From assembly GCA_964657325.1 (NCBI GenBank), contig CAZZVE010000079.1, forward strand, positions 1 through 21,790: 21,790 nt of DNA. The letters are read 5' to 3'. Source of the stretch: JBBQVS01 sp964657325 (GTDB lineage: Bacteria > Chloroflexota > Ktedonobacteria > Ktedonobacterales > Ktedonobacteraceae). The translations under genes were made by a program, and so were the position numbers. A model generated the notes under the pieces. It saw only the letters and a list, made by a program, of their open reading frames with translations, was not told the DNA's origin and made no database searches. Below, one piece after another: positions 14,896-21,759 of this stretch. Within the stretch, counting starts at the first letter, position 1. Every line of letters starts with the position of its first letter.

Positions 14896-15900
14896 ATGGC
14901 GCGTGTAGTCCTGGTTTCGGCCCCGATTGAGCAAGAATGGGTGGAGCGTTTGAAACGTGTCTCATCCGATTTAACGATAGAACATTCACCTTCGTTACCT
15001 TCAGAGGATTCACTATGGCAAGAGGTAGAAGTTTTCTACGGTTTCCCCTGGAAGATGCCAACGTTAGAGCAAGCACCACATCTACGCTGGATACAACTCT
15101 ACTCTGCTGGTGCTGATCGGCTTGTAGGTAATCCTCTTTTCCAGTCCGAGGTCATGATTACGACTGCAAGTGGTGTGCATGCAATCAATATCGCTGAGTA
15201 CGTATTCGCCATGACGCAGGCATGGTATCGTCGGCTTCCACAACTTTTTACCTGGAAAGAGGGCAAAGAGTGGGGTAAAGATAAAGAAAGCACCGAGTCT
15301 TCTATTGATGAACTGCATGGGAAAACGATTGGGATTGTTGGCTATGGAAGTATTGGACGACAAATAGCACGGTTAGCACAAGCATACGGTATGCGGATAT
15401 TGGCGATGCAACATAGCAATAATCATAAAGATACAGGCTATCAGTTTCCAAATGTTGGTGATTTAGAAGGTACGTTGCCTGAAACGTATTATACATTTGA
15501 TCAGTTACACTCAATGCTGCAAGAGTGTGATGTGGTCGTTGCCGCTGTTCCATTGACGAAGGAGACAAAAGCGATGTTCAATGCGGATGCGTTCCAGGCA
15601 ATGAAGAACAGCGCATTTTTCGTCAACATCGCACGAGGTGATGTGTGTGATGAAGCTGCGCTGATCGACGCGTTGCAGCAGAAACACATAGCAGGTGCCG
15701 CGCTTGATGTCTTTCAACAAGAGCCGTTGCCTGCAACCTCCCCACTTTGGAACTTACCAAACGTACTGATGAGTCCTCACGATTCGGGCGTCACACCACA
15801 CTACAACGAACGTGCCGCCACCATCTTTGAAGAAAATCTACGTCGCTATCTCGCGGGTCAACCTCTGTATAACGTTGTAGATAAGAAGCGTGGCTATTAA
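14896..15900 (+). CDS. D-2-hydroxyacid dehydrogenase (NAD-dependent)
   Basis: This 334-residue enzyme of the D-isomer-specific 2-hydroxyacid dehydrogenase family interconverts 2-oxoacids and D-2-hydroxyacids. The Rossmann loop IGIVGYGSIG is at 145-154, with the catalytic residues Arg247 (NIARGD), Glu276 (QQEPL) and His295 (SPHDSG). The usual HCG/H-x-A is here HDSG, as in the GhrA/phosphoglycerate-dehydrogenase-like subgroup. An insertion (175-200, GYQFPNVGDLEGTLPETYYT) after the cofactor loop is longer than usual. GAGGAG (14879-14884) lies 11 bases before the ATG. The substrate is not determined. Confidence 0.88.
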   Translation: MARVVLVSAPIEQEWVERLKRVSSDLTIEHSPSLPSEDSLWQEVEVFYGFPWKMPTLEQAPHLRWIQLYSAGADRLVGNPLFQSEVMITTASGVHAINIAEYVFAMTQAWYRRLPQLFTWKEGKEWGKDKESTESSIDELHGKTIGIVGYGSIGRQIARLAQAYGMRILAMQHSNNHKDTGYQFPNVGDLEGTLPETYYTFDQLHSMLQECDVVVAAVPLTKETKAMFNADAFQAMKNSAFFVNIARGDVCDEAALIDALQQKHIAGAALDVFQQEPLPATSPLWNLPNVLMSPHDSGVTPHYNERAATIFEENLRRYLAGQPLYNVVDKKRGY

Positions 15901-15914
15901 GTTCGCTTCTGTAT

Positions 15915-15955
15915 TAACATGTGAGAATTAGAGATTTTCACATTCTCACATGTTA
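15915..15955. terminator. Hairpin after the hydroxyacid dehydrogenase gene
   Basis: TAACATGTGAGAAT (15915-15928) and its exact reverse complement (15942-15955) form a 14-bp stem with a 13-base loop, 14 bases after the stop codon. Confidence 0.75.
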
Positions 15956-15999
15956 TTAGTGTTTACATTGAGTGCTCTTCTCTTTGGCCTGAGAATGGC

Positions 16000-16045
16000 A
16001 CGACGATTCGGATGGTTCCACAGGGGTAATCATCCTAGAGGTCGT
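16000..16045. other. Possible structured element in the 3' region of the lipid kinase gene
   Basis: GGATGGTT (16010-16017) pairs with AATCATCC (16028-16035), and outside a symmetric 5/5 internal loop ACGAC (16000-16004) pairs with GTCGT (16041-16045). It lies between convergent genes, 55 bases past the minus-strand stop. It may be a terminator or just chance pairing. I see nothing else between 15956 and 16099. Confidence 0.3.
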
Positions 16046-16099
16046 TCGTTGATGAATAGAAGAAAACTTGATCAGTGAAAGTATATAGGAGAAAGCAGC

Positions 16100-17566
16100 T
16101 TAGGAGTAGAGAATGGTGTCAGCTTGAATCACACCATGTTTGTTCTCCTTGCCAACGACAGCAACTATTGCTCCTGGTTGTAGCGTTTCGATAGCCGCAA
16201 CTTCTACAGCTTCACCTGTACGCTGATATGTTTTTGTTTCCGTTGTGACTTGAAGTGCTACAGGTTTTATATCGCCTGTACTCTGTTTACGTGTCGTGCC
16301 TGCGATAATGTACGTATACTGCTTTTCTGGATTGGGCGTTGTACCTGCGACAGTAACCGACTTGCTTTGTTTAAGCAGCGCATCAAGTTGCTCTTGTGAA
16401 ATATGTTGTGCAACTTCACTCGCCTTTTCATCCTTAGCTGTTGTTTCTGTTGCATGTTCTTCGTGTGCATGAGGTGCGTTAGTGAAAAGCGTATTATCAT
16501 AGGTATGTGGAATCGCTACTTGAAGTGCTTGCTGTAGTACATCGAAGCGGTATGTCACAGTGACTTTTGCCAGGTCTTCTACCTGTTTCAACGCCTCGGC
16601 ATCCTGTTGGCTAAGACAATCGGAGAGTTCCAGAGCACTACCATCTAACTGTAACTCTATTGATGCGGGTAGTGTGAGAGTGAAGTGTCTTCCCTGCACA
16701 TAGGTTGTCGAGTTGCTATCTGGTTTGTGTTGTAGCACGAGCGAAGCCATTTGCTGTAGTTTGGTGAATGGGCTATTGGCGGTGATAATGCAAATATCGA
16801 GTAGGCCATCGTCAACATAGGCATTTGGAGTTAAGTCTATAGCATCACCATACAGACGGGTGTTGCCAAGAACTATCTGTAGGGCCTCGCCTTGCCAGAG
16901 CGTCTTTGGTGCTTGCTCATCATCAACTTCACATATCTCTACCGCAAAGGGATGTTGCATGGGAAGTTCTTTGGAGGCAGCGACATCAAATGCGAGACTA
17001 CCGATACGCTCTTTGAGAGATTTCGAGGTGTGGCTGATGACCGAGGCATCTATACCGAGACCGGCAGTAAGCAAAAAAAAGTGTTCGAGGCTATCTTCCT
17101 TTTTCTGTTTTTTGCCCTTTGCTTGTTCTTGTGTTGCTTGTTCAGCGCGAACAGCATCGGGAAACGTAATATGTTGAACCGTCATGCGTCCAACATCGAC
17201 TTTACGCACATCGCTATTAATAAGCATGAGAGCGGCTTGAATAGGATCAATAGGCATGCCAATTTCATGAGGCCATTGATTGGCAGTACCACCAGGAAGA
17301 ACCGCGACGACACTTTTACGCTTTTTACTTTGCATGACGGCATTCACTAACTCATTTGTTGTGCCATCACCACCATGCCCAATAATCACATCATACTCGC
17401 GTTTGGCTGCCTTCGCTGCCAACGCTTGAGCATGACCTCCATACTCAACCAATGCGTTATCAACATCCCATTCTGCCGCTGATAGAATAGTAAAAACATC
17501 CGTCAGTTTCGTCATGTCTTGCCCAGCTCTGGGGTTAATCACTAAATACGCGTTCTCGCAATGCAT
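16100..17566 (-). CDS. Diacylglycerol kinase-family lipid kinase with extra C-terminal domain
   Basis: This 488-residue protein carries a DAGK/lipid-kinase catalytic region (about 1-345): NPRAG (11-15), the nucleotide loop GHGGDGTTNELVNAV (63-77), PGGTAN (91-96), YGDAIDLTPNAYVDDGLLDI (239-258) and LDGS (307-310). A lysine-rich insertion (145-160) interrupts it. Beyond the normal end comes an acidic, low-complexity linker (365-400) and then an 85-residue beta-rich module (403-488: SVTVAGTT ... GVIQADTILYS) that resembles a small OB-like/DUF5666-type domain. I chose ATG 17566 because GAGGAG precedes it and a promoter lies just upstream; the frame is open to 17665. It probably phosphorylates a lipid such as diacylglycerol. 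The role of the tail is unknown. Confidence 0.85.
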   Translation of the reverse strand: MHCENAYLVINPRAGQDMTKLTDVFTILSAAEWDVDNALVEYGGHAQALAAKAAKREYDVIIGHGGDGTTNELVNAVMQSKKRKSVVAVLPGGTANQWPHEIGMPIDPIQAALMLINSDVRKVDVGRMTVQHITFPDAVRAEQATQEQAKGKKQKKEDSLEHFFLLTAGLGIDASVISHTSKSLKERIGSLAFDVAASKELPMQHPFAVEICEVDDEQAPKTLWQGEALQIVLGNTRLYGDAIDLTPNAYVDDGLLDICIITANSPFTKLQQMASLVLQHKPDSNSTTYVQGRHFTLTLPASIELQLDGSALELSDCLSQQDAEALKQVEDLAKVTVTYRFDVLQQALQVAIPHTYDNTLFTNAPHAHEEHATETTAKDEKASEVAQHISQEQLDALLKQSKSVTVAGTTPNPEKQYTYIIAGTTRKQSTGDIKPVALQVTTETKTYQRTGEAVEVAAIETLQPGAIVAVVGKENKHGVIQADTILYS

Positions 17567-17588
17567 GTTGTAACTCCTCGTCCAAAGT

Positions 17589-17617
17589 AGTATACGTCTC
17601 TTTGACAAGTACGGAAA
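17589..17617 (-). promoter_or_regulatory. Candidate promoter of the lipid kinase gene
   Basis: On the minus strand, a -10 box TATACT (17589-17594) and a weak -35 TTTCCG (17612-17617) are 17 bases apart. The expected RNA start near 17582 falls inside the longer open frame, which supports translation from the ATG at 17566. Confidence 0.5.
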
Positions 17618-17682
17618 AGGATGAGGTGAGGTTTCAATGTGTAGAAACCGAAAGTAACGTTCCATGTCCTGGTGGACAGGAT

Positions 17683-17712
17683 TTGTAGTGTCAAGTGTTG
17701 TAGAGGTACAAT
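17683..17712 (+). promoter_or_regulatory. Candidate promoter of the nitroreductase gene
   Basis: TTGTAG (17683-17688) and TACAAT (17707-17712) are 18 bases apart, with the ribosome site 30 bases farther on. This is a fair but unproven match. Confidence 0.4.
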
Positions 17713-17754
17713 ATCGCTATCGTTACATACATGTGATATTTCAAGGAGAATATG

Positions 17755-18408
17755 ATGCCTCTTTTAGACCTGACGTTGGATGAATTGTTAGCAACGACGC
17801 GTTCGGTACGTAAGCGTCTTGATCTGACTCGACCTGTTGAGCCTGAGGTGATTCGAGAGTGTCTGGAACTCGCGTTACAGGCACCAACGGGAAGCAATAG
17901 CCAGCGTTGGCATTTTGTAGTTGTGACCGATGCAGAAAAAAAGTTTGCTATCGCGGAGTTGTACCGCAAATCATTTGCTGCCTATCGAAGTATGCCCTCA
18001 CCAGTCAGCAAGCTTGCGCCAGACTCGCCACGCGTGCAGGTGATGAAACGTGTTGTTGATTCATCTGATTATCTCGCGGAACACTTTCACGAGGTTCCTG
18101 TATTTGTCATTCCGTGCCTGGCTGGGAGATTGGAAAAGATACCTTCGATAGAAGGGCAAGCGGGTTCCTGGGGATCGATTCTACCTGCTGCGTGGAGCTT
18201 TATGCTTGCTGCGCGCGCTCGTGGCTTAGGTTCGGCCTGGACAACATTACATTTGCCTTATGAAAAAGAGGTAGCTGAAATTATAGGTATTCCCTACGAG
18301 AAGATCACGCAGACTTCATTGCTACCCGTTGCCTATACCATCGGGACAGACTTCAAGCCCGCACAGCGTGAACCGTTAGATACCGTACTGCACTGGGACA
18401 AATGGTAG
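17755..18408 (+). CDS. Nitroreductase-family FMN oxidoreductase
   Basis: This protein of about 217 residues has the nitroreductase fold, a dimeric FMN-binding enzyme that uses NAD(P)H to reduce nitro groups, quinones or similar compounds. Diagnostic segments are TTRSVRKRLD near the N-terminus (FMN phosphate contacts), APTGSNSQRWHFVVV, and the central GSILPAAWSFMLAARARGLGSAWTT. Two ATGs are adjacent (17752 and 17755). AAGGAG (17743-17748) is 6 bases from the second and only 3 from the first, so I chose 17755. It is divergent from the lipid kinase gene. The natural substrate is unknown. Confidence 0.9.
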   Translation: MPLLDLTLDELLATTRSVRKRLDLTRPVEPEVIRECLELALQAPTGSNSQRWHFVVVTDAEKKFAIAELYRKSFAAYRSMPSPVSKLAPDSPRVQVMKRVVDSSDYLAEHFHEVPVFVIPCLAGRLEKIPSIEGQAGSWGSILPAAWSFMLAARARGLGSAWTTLHLPYEKEVAEIIGIPYEKITQTSLLPVAYTIGTDFKPAQREPLDTVLHWDKW

Positions 18409-18426
18409 ACACAGATAGCACCTAAA

Positions 18427-18456
18427 ACCAGGGCATCCCCTTGCGGGTGCCCTGGT
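18427..18456. terminator. Terminator-like hairpin of the GGGCATCCCC repeat family
   Basis: ACCAGGGCATCC (18427-18438) pairs with GGGTGCCCTGGT (18445-18456), a 12-bp stem with one G-T pair and the loop CCTTGC. It lies between convergent genes. Its core GGGCATCCCCTTGCGGGTGC recurs in the longer elements at 19861-19957 and 21279-21390. Confidence 0.8.
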
Positions 18457-18463
18457 CTCTGGT

Positions 18464-19834
18464 TCAACGAGAAACTACGTCTACATAATATGACGAGAGA
18501 ATGCGGTCAGAGAGTAATCCAAGACAACTCAGATTAGGAAAGCCAGGGCCTTGTGACACACCCGCGAGCATAGGTAGGTGAAGATGAGGTGCGAAATTGC
18601 GTATAGCCAAATCTTCACCAATTGAACTCTCCAGGACACGTCTATCCAGAGATTCAGACATGGTAGCAAGGCGTTCGTGTGTGTGTGCGTCAAGGAGCGG
18701 AGTAAACCATAAGGGGTCGAAGCCACGGGCAACAATAACGTAATCGTACTCATCACGTTGCATCGCATCCCCATACTTGATGTCTATCGCTACGCTGTCG
18801 TCTAACGCCTGTATTTTTTGTGCTGTGCCGCCAACGGAGCGTACATTTTCCGCCTGGTTGATCTCTTCCATCGCATGTAGTGAAAACACGCCTCGGTCCG
18901 TGCGGCGAACAAACTCACGCCGATCCTCTTCGCTGAGAAGGAGCCAGTTCGCGGCATGGTGATGATTTCCATAAAGGCTTGCTGAACGTCCATCGGGATC
19001 GGAAAAGAGTTTGTTTTCCTCGAAACCTTCGTCACGTGAGTAAAGCACACCATAGGGACTGATGACCTCGATAAACGCTTTGTCTTTGAGCGCGTCGAGC
19101 AGTGCAAGGATAATCGCGGCGGCTGTCTCACCAATGCCGATAATGCCAATGTTCAACGGCTTTTTAAGTGTGGTACGCATGAGATCAAATTCATCTACGT
19201 GTGTCCAGAACGAACCCCCATCCATAATACGTGGATGGTGCTCTGGTTGTCCTGGAATAGTTAGCGCGACACCGGGACCTGTAATGACGAGTCCGTCACC
19301 GTCAAGTGTAAATGGTGCTGTACCGCCTGTTGGCACGCATGAAAGTTGCCAGTGAGCATGTCTTGTGCTGCTGATACCCCGCACCTCGGCTATGTGAATC
19401 TCTGGCTGAATTTTCGATGCTACCCACTGGATATAGCGTGACCATTCGCCATGTGGAGGACGACCTCTACCGCGATCCACCCAATCCGAATATCTGCCAC
19501 CACTATCTATGAGATAGCTATGCCAGGAGAGTAACAACATCTCTTTATTGATTTTTCTGTTTAGCTCGCCTGTGTCCCAGCAGGTCGAGGCGTAGGGGTA
19601 ACCAATGTCTTTCTCTGGACGTGTGCCGAGTAGTTGCCTGCCATCGGTAAAACCAAACGCACCAGACCAATGAGCTGCTATGCCTTGACGATCAACAATG
19701 ACGACGCGTGGCACGTTATAACCCAGTTTGGCAAGAATCGCGCGTTTCGCCGCGATAGCTATAGCTTTTGGTCCAGCACCTAGCACGAGTAGCGTTTGCT
19801 GATGTTCAGGGTTGGTGGTAAATTCTTCACTCAC
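18464..19834 (-). CDS. MbtG-like lysine/ornithine N-monooxygenase
   Basis: This is a flavin-dependent N-hydroxylating monooxygenase of the SidA/IucD/MbtG family, about 456 residues. It adds a hydroxyl to the side-chain amine of lysine or ornithine, a step in hydroxamate siderophore synthesis. It has the FAD loop LLVLGAGPKAIAIAAK near the N-terminus, FTDGRQLLGTRPEKDIGYPY, the NADPH loop IGIIGIGETAAA, and the C-terminal GVSQGPGFPNLSCLGLLSDR. These segments match my recollection of mycobacterial MbtG (mycobactin lysine N-oxygenase) more closely than IucD. I chose GTG 19834 (AAGGA seven bases ahead); ATG 19855 is an alternative without a ribosome site. No siderophore synthetase lies in this window. 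The Rieske gene is upstream on the same strand. Confidence 0.85.
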   Translation of the reverse strand: MSEEFTTNPEHQQTLLVLGAGPKAIAIAAKRAILAKLGYNVPRVVIVDRQGIAAHWSGAFGFTDGRQLLGTRPEKDIGYPYASTCWDTGELNRKINKEMLLLSWHSYLIDSGGRYSDWVDRGRGRPPHGEWSRYIQWVASKIQPEIHIAEVRGISSTRHAHWQLSCVPTGGTAPFTLDGDGLVITGPGVALTIPGQPEHHPRIMDGGSFWTHVDEFDLMRTTLKKPLNIGIIGIGETAAAIILALLDALKDKAFIEVISPYGVLYSRDEGFEENKLFSDPDGRSASLYGNHHHAANWLLLSEEDRREFVRRTDRGVFSLHAMEEINQAENVRSVGGTAQKIQALDDSVAIDIKYGDAMQRDEYDYVIVARGFDPLWFTPLLDAHTHERLATMSESLDRRVLESSIGEDLAIRNFAPHLHLPMLAGVSQGPGFPNLSCLGLLSDRILSSYYVDVVSR

Positions 19835-19860
19835 TATACAATCCTTGTGTGACATTACTA

Positions 19861-19957
19861 CAAGGGCACCCGCAAGGGGACGACACCCCTCCCATACGAC
19901 GAATATACCCATACATATATTTCTATATAGGAGGGCATCCCCTTGCGGGTGCCCTTG
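19861..19957. repeat. Long hairpin of the GGGCACCCGCAAGGGG family
   Basis: Positions 19861-19880 and 19938-19957 are perfect 20-base reverse complements. Inside, CCCTCC and GGAGGG add further partial pairing around an AT-rich centre (19897-19929). It lies between the Rieske and N-hydroxylase genes, right before the latter's start, so it could attenuate read-through or act on translation. Confidence 0.85.
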
Positions 19958-19973
19958 CTACAACATACACCAA

Positions 19974-20002
19974 ATTTACAACGTATCATCATGTATTGAC
20001 AA
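19974..20002 (-). promoter_or_regulatory. Weak candidate promoter of the N-hydroxylase gene
   Basis: On the minus strand, TTGTCA (19997-20002) and GTAAAT (19974-19979) are 17 bases apart, between the Rieske stop codon and the hairpin at 19861-19957. If used, the hairpin would be in the RNA leader. Confidence 0.3.
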
Positions 20003-20021
20003 CTAGCCATTGGTATAGTGT

Positions 20022-21131
20022 TTATGCAAGTTGTGCTCGTACGAAATCGGCGAAGGCACGGATATGCTGTTCGGCGGGGATATAAATACCACCGTTCACA
20101 AAGGCTTTTGAGTGCATCCCCAGTTGTGTCAACTCGCATACTTCCCAATCTTGACGGTTGACGAGATCAAATAGCTCAACGGCATCCATTGGGTTGAAAT
20201 TGGGCTGCGTTGCTTCATCGGCATCGAATAGCCAGTAGCATGTGACACGAGTGCGCTCTGGCCCTTGTGGTTCAACCGTGTGGAAGACGATGTGGTCGGG
20301 CAGAAGGTTGAGTAACACATTGGGATTGATGACGATGCCGTAGTAGTGGCGTTCATCGCCTGGCAAAAGATTCTTGAGCGGAGGACGACTGGCCTTACCT
20401 GTCATGGAAAATGCCTGCGCGGAAGTGGCAAGCGTTGCGGCTTCGTCGCCTTCGTAGATTGAGCCAGTGCGGAAACCTGGAAGTAAATGGCAAAATTCGG
20501 GATGCATTGGACCACAATGATAGCACTCCATGAAGTTCTCGATAACGATCTTCCAATTCGCTTGCACGTCGTAGGTGAGTGTCTTGCCAATTACGAGACT
20601 CCCAAGATCATAGCCCGCGAACGGTGCATAGTTTCCGAAGCGTTCTATAATGGGTGGGCGTACTTGCGCCTCTAAAGGCAGAGGGTCATCCGCGAGATTG
20701 AGCCAGATAAGCCCTTCCCACACCTCAAGCTTTACTGGATGAAGACTATAAGCGGCACGATCAAATTGTTCATGTGTGAGAATGTTTGGTGCTCCAAGAA
20801 GTCGTCCATCAAGTCCATAGGTCCAGGCGTGATAACGACATTGAATGGACCCTTTCAATCGTCCCATTTCCTCTGTACATAAGCGAGCACCTCTATGACG
20901 ACAGACGTTAAGATAGGCGCGGAGCGTCCCATCACTATGACGCACTATAAGCACACTTTCTCCACTCAACATTATCGTTTGGTATGCCCCAGCTTCAGTC
21001 AAGGCTGAGGTGTGTCCTGCGCAAAACCATAATTGAGAGAAGATACGCTGCTGTTCTTGTTCGTAGAGCCTGGGGTCATAGTAGTAGTGACCAGGGAGTG
21101 TTGAGGCGAAAGGCGTTGTATGCGTTGTCAT
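20022..21131 (-). CDS. Rieske non-heme iron oxygenase, alpha subunit (CntA/GbcA type)
   Basis: This 369-residue oxygenase of the ring-hydroxylating (Rieske) family acts on a substrate C-H bond using O2 and electrons from a reductase. The N-terminal Rieske 2Fe-2S site is Cys77-x-His79 and Cys98-x2-His101 (CRHRG, CRYHAWTYG). The mononuclear iron site is His205, His210 and Asp328. In NFMECYHC the residue that bridges subunits in ring dioxygenases, normally Asp, is Glu202, as described for carnitine oxygenase CntA and related quaternary-amine enzymes. This points to an N-demethylase or betaine/carnitine-type substrate. No ferredoxin or reductase gene is adjacent. AAGGAG lies 11 bases before the ATG. 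Confidence 0.85.
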   Translation of the reverse strand: MTTHTTPFASTLPGHYYYDPRLYEQEQQRIFSQLWFCAGHTSALTEAGAYQTIMLSGESVLIVRHSDGTLRAYLNVCRHRGARLCTEEMGRLKGSIQCRYHAWTYGLDGRLLGAPNILTHEQFDRAAYSLHPVKLEVWEGLIWLNLADDPLPLEAQVRPPIIERFGNYAPFAGYDLGSLVIGKTLTYDVQANWKIVIENFMECYHCGPMHPEFCHLLPGFRTGSIYEGDEAATLATSAQAFSMTGKASRPPLKNLLPGDERHYYGIVINPNVLLNLLPDHIVFHTVEPQGPERTRVTCYWLFDADEATQPNFNPMDAVELFDLVNRQDWEVCELTQLGMHSKAFVNGGIYIPAEQHIRAFADFVRAQLA

Positions 21132-21176
21132 GGTAGTGATTGCTCCTTGTAACTGCTTGACAGTGTTCGCAATCCT

Positions 21177-21206
21177 AGTATACCTTTTTGGAATTTTTGT
21201 TGTCCG
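21177..21206 (-). promoter_or_regulatory. Candidate promoter of the Rieske oxygenase gene
   Basis: On the minus strand, a consensus-like -10 TATACT (21177-21182) follows a partial -35 CGGACA (21201-21206) after 18 bases. The spacer is A-rich. The expected leader is about 40 bases. Confidence 0.5.
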
Positions 21207-21278
21207 CTTGTTGTTTTAGTATCATCTATCTCTCTGCATAGATATCGTGTATAGTAGTGAGAGTAGTGATATGGGGAT

Positions 21279-21390
21279 AAGGGCACCCGCAAGGGGATGC
21301 CCCTCCCATAGACGTGCATCACGTATGTGGTATGGGAGGGGCATCCCTGAGGCCGCATTCGGGGAATGATAAAGGCTGTGGGTGCCCTTG
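21279..21390. repeat. Interrupted hairpin of the GGGCACCCGCAAGGGG family
   Basis: AAGGGCACCC (21279-21288) pairs with GGGTGCCCTT (21380-21389), and GGGGATGCCCCTCCCATA (21293-21310) pairs with 21331-21348 with one mismatch. Between the two halves of the right arm there is an unpaired insert (about 21349-21379) with no counterpart on the left, where the other copies have CTTGC. It lies between divergently transcribed genes, so it cannot be a terminator of either one. Confidence 0.75.
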
Positions 21391-21414
21391 CTCTATTTTC
21401 TAAAGGAAGTATTT

Positions 21415-21759
21415 GTGACTGAGATATATCCGACTGACCGCGAATCGCTAGAGCGGGACAGTGACGTAGAATTTTTTATCGCTAGCGGACCAGGGGGACA
21501 GCACCGCAACAAGGTTGAAACGGGAGTACGTCTGCACCATCGTCCTAGTGGTATTACCGTAACGGCGGTGGAGCGACGTTCACAGCACGCCAATCGTGAA
21601 GCTGCCTTTGAGCGTATGGCGGAGCGTCTTGAAGACATGCAACGGGTCGAGACGCCGCGCAGACCAACACGCCCAACAACTGCCAGCCGTACACGTCGGC
21701 TTGAAACGAAAAGGCGTGCTGGCCTGCGCAAGAAATTGCGCTCTGTGGGTCCTGAATAA
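21415..21759 (+). CDS. Small GGQ release-factor-like protein (ArfB-like)
   Basis: This 114-residue protein holds the catalytic RF-1-type domain of class I release factors: SGPGGQHRNKVETGVRLHH, with GGQ at 27-29, followed by a strongly basic tail (82-110, RRPTRPTTASRTRRLETKRR). The tail closely resembles that of ArfB/YaeJ (RRPTRPTRASKERRL), which enters the mRNA channel of stalled ribosomes so that GGQ can release the peptide. It lacks the codon-reading domains of RF1/RF2 and is shorter than E. coli ArfB (140). I chose GTG 21415 because AAAGGAAG (21402-21409) is 5 bases ahead; an upstream frame to 21382 would start inside the repeat. Ribosome rescue is the likely role, by inference. Confidence 0.85.
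   Translation: MTEIYPTDRESLERDSDVEFFIASGPGGQHRNKVETGVRLHHRPSGITVTAVERRSQHANREAAFERMAERLEDMQRVETPRRPTRPTTASRTRRLETKRRAGLRKKLRSVGPE

Noticed and set aside
15956..16099. A riboswitch or small RNA gene in the gap before the lipid kinase stop
   Set aside because: Only a modest stem (16000-16045) is visible and no known conserved RNA blocks are present; kept as a low-confidence structure only.
16892..17350. A 152-codon plus-strand frame inside the lipid kinase gene
   Set aside because: It is antisense to a well-supported coding region and has no ribosome site or family features.
17567..17665. An N-terminal extension of 33 residues on the lipid kinase
   Set aside because: It has no ribosome site, a promoter-like TATACT lies inside it, and the DAGK domain begins right after ATG 17566, which has a GAGGAG site.
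18464..21131. A defined siderophore gene cluster
   Set aside because: Only the N-hydroxylase is present; there are no NRPS, NIS synthetase, acyltransferase or iron-uptake genes in the window.
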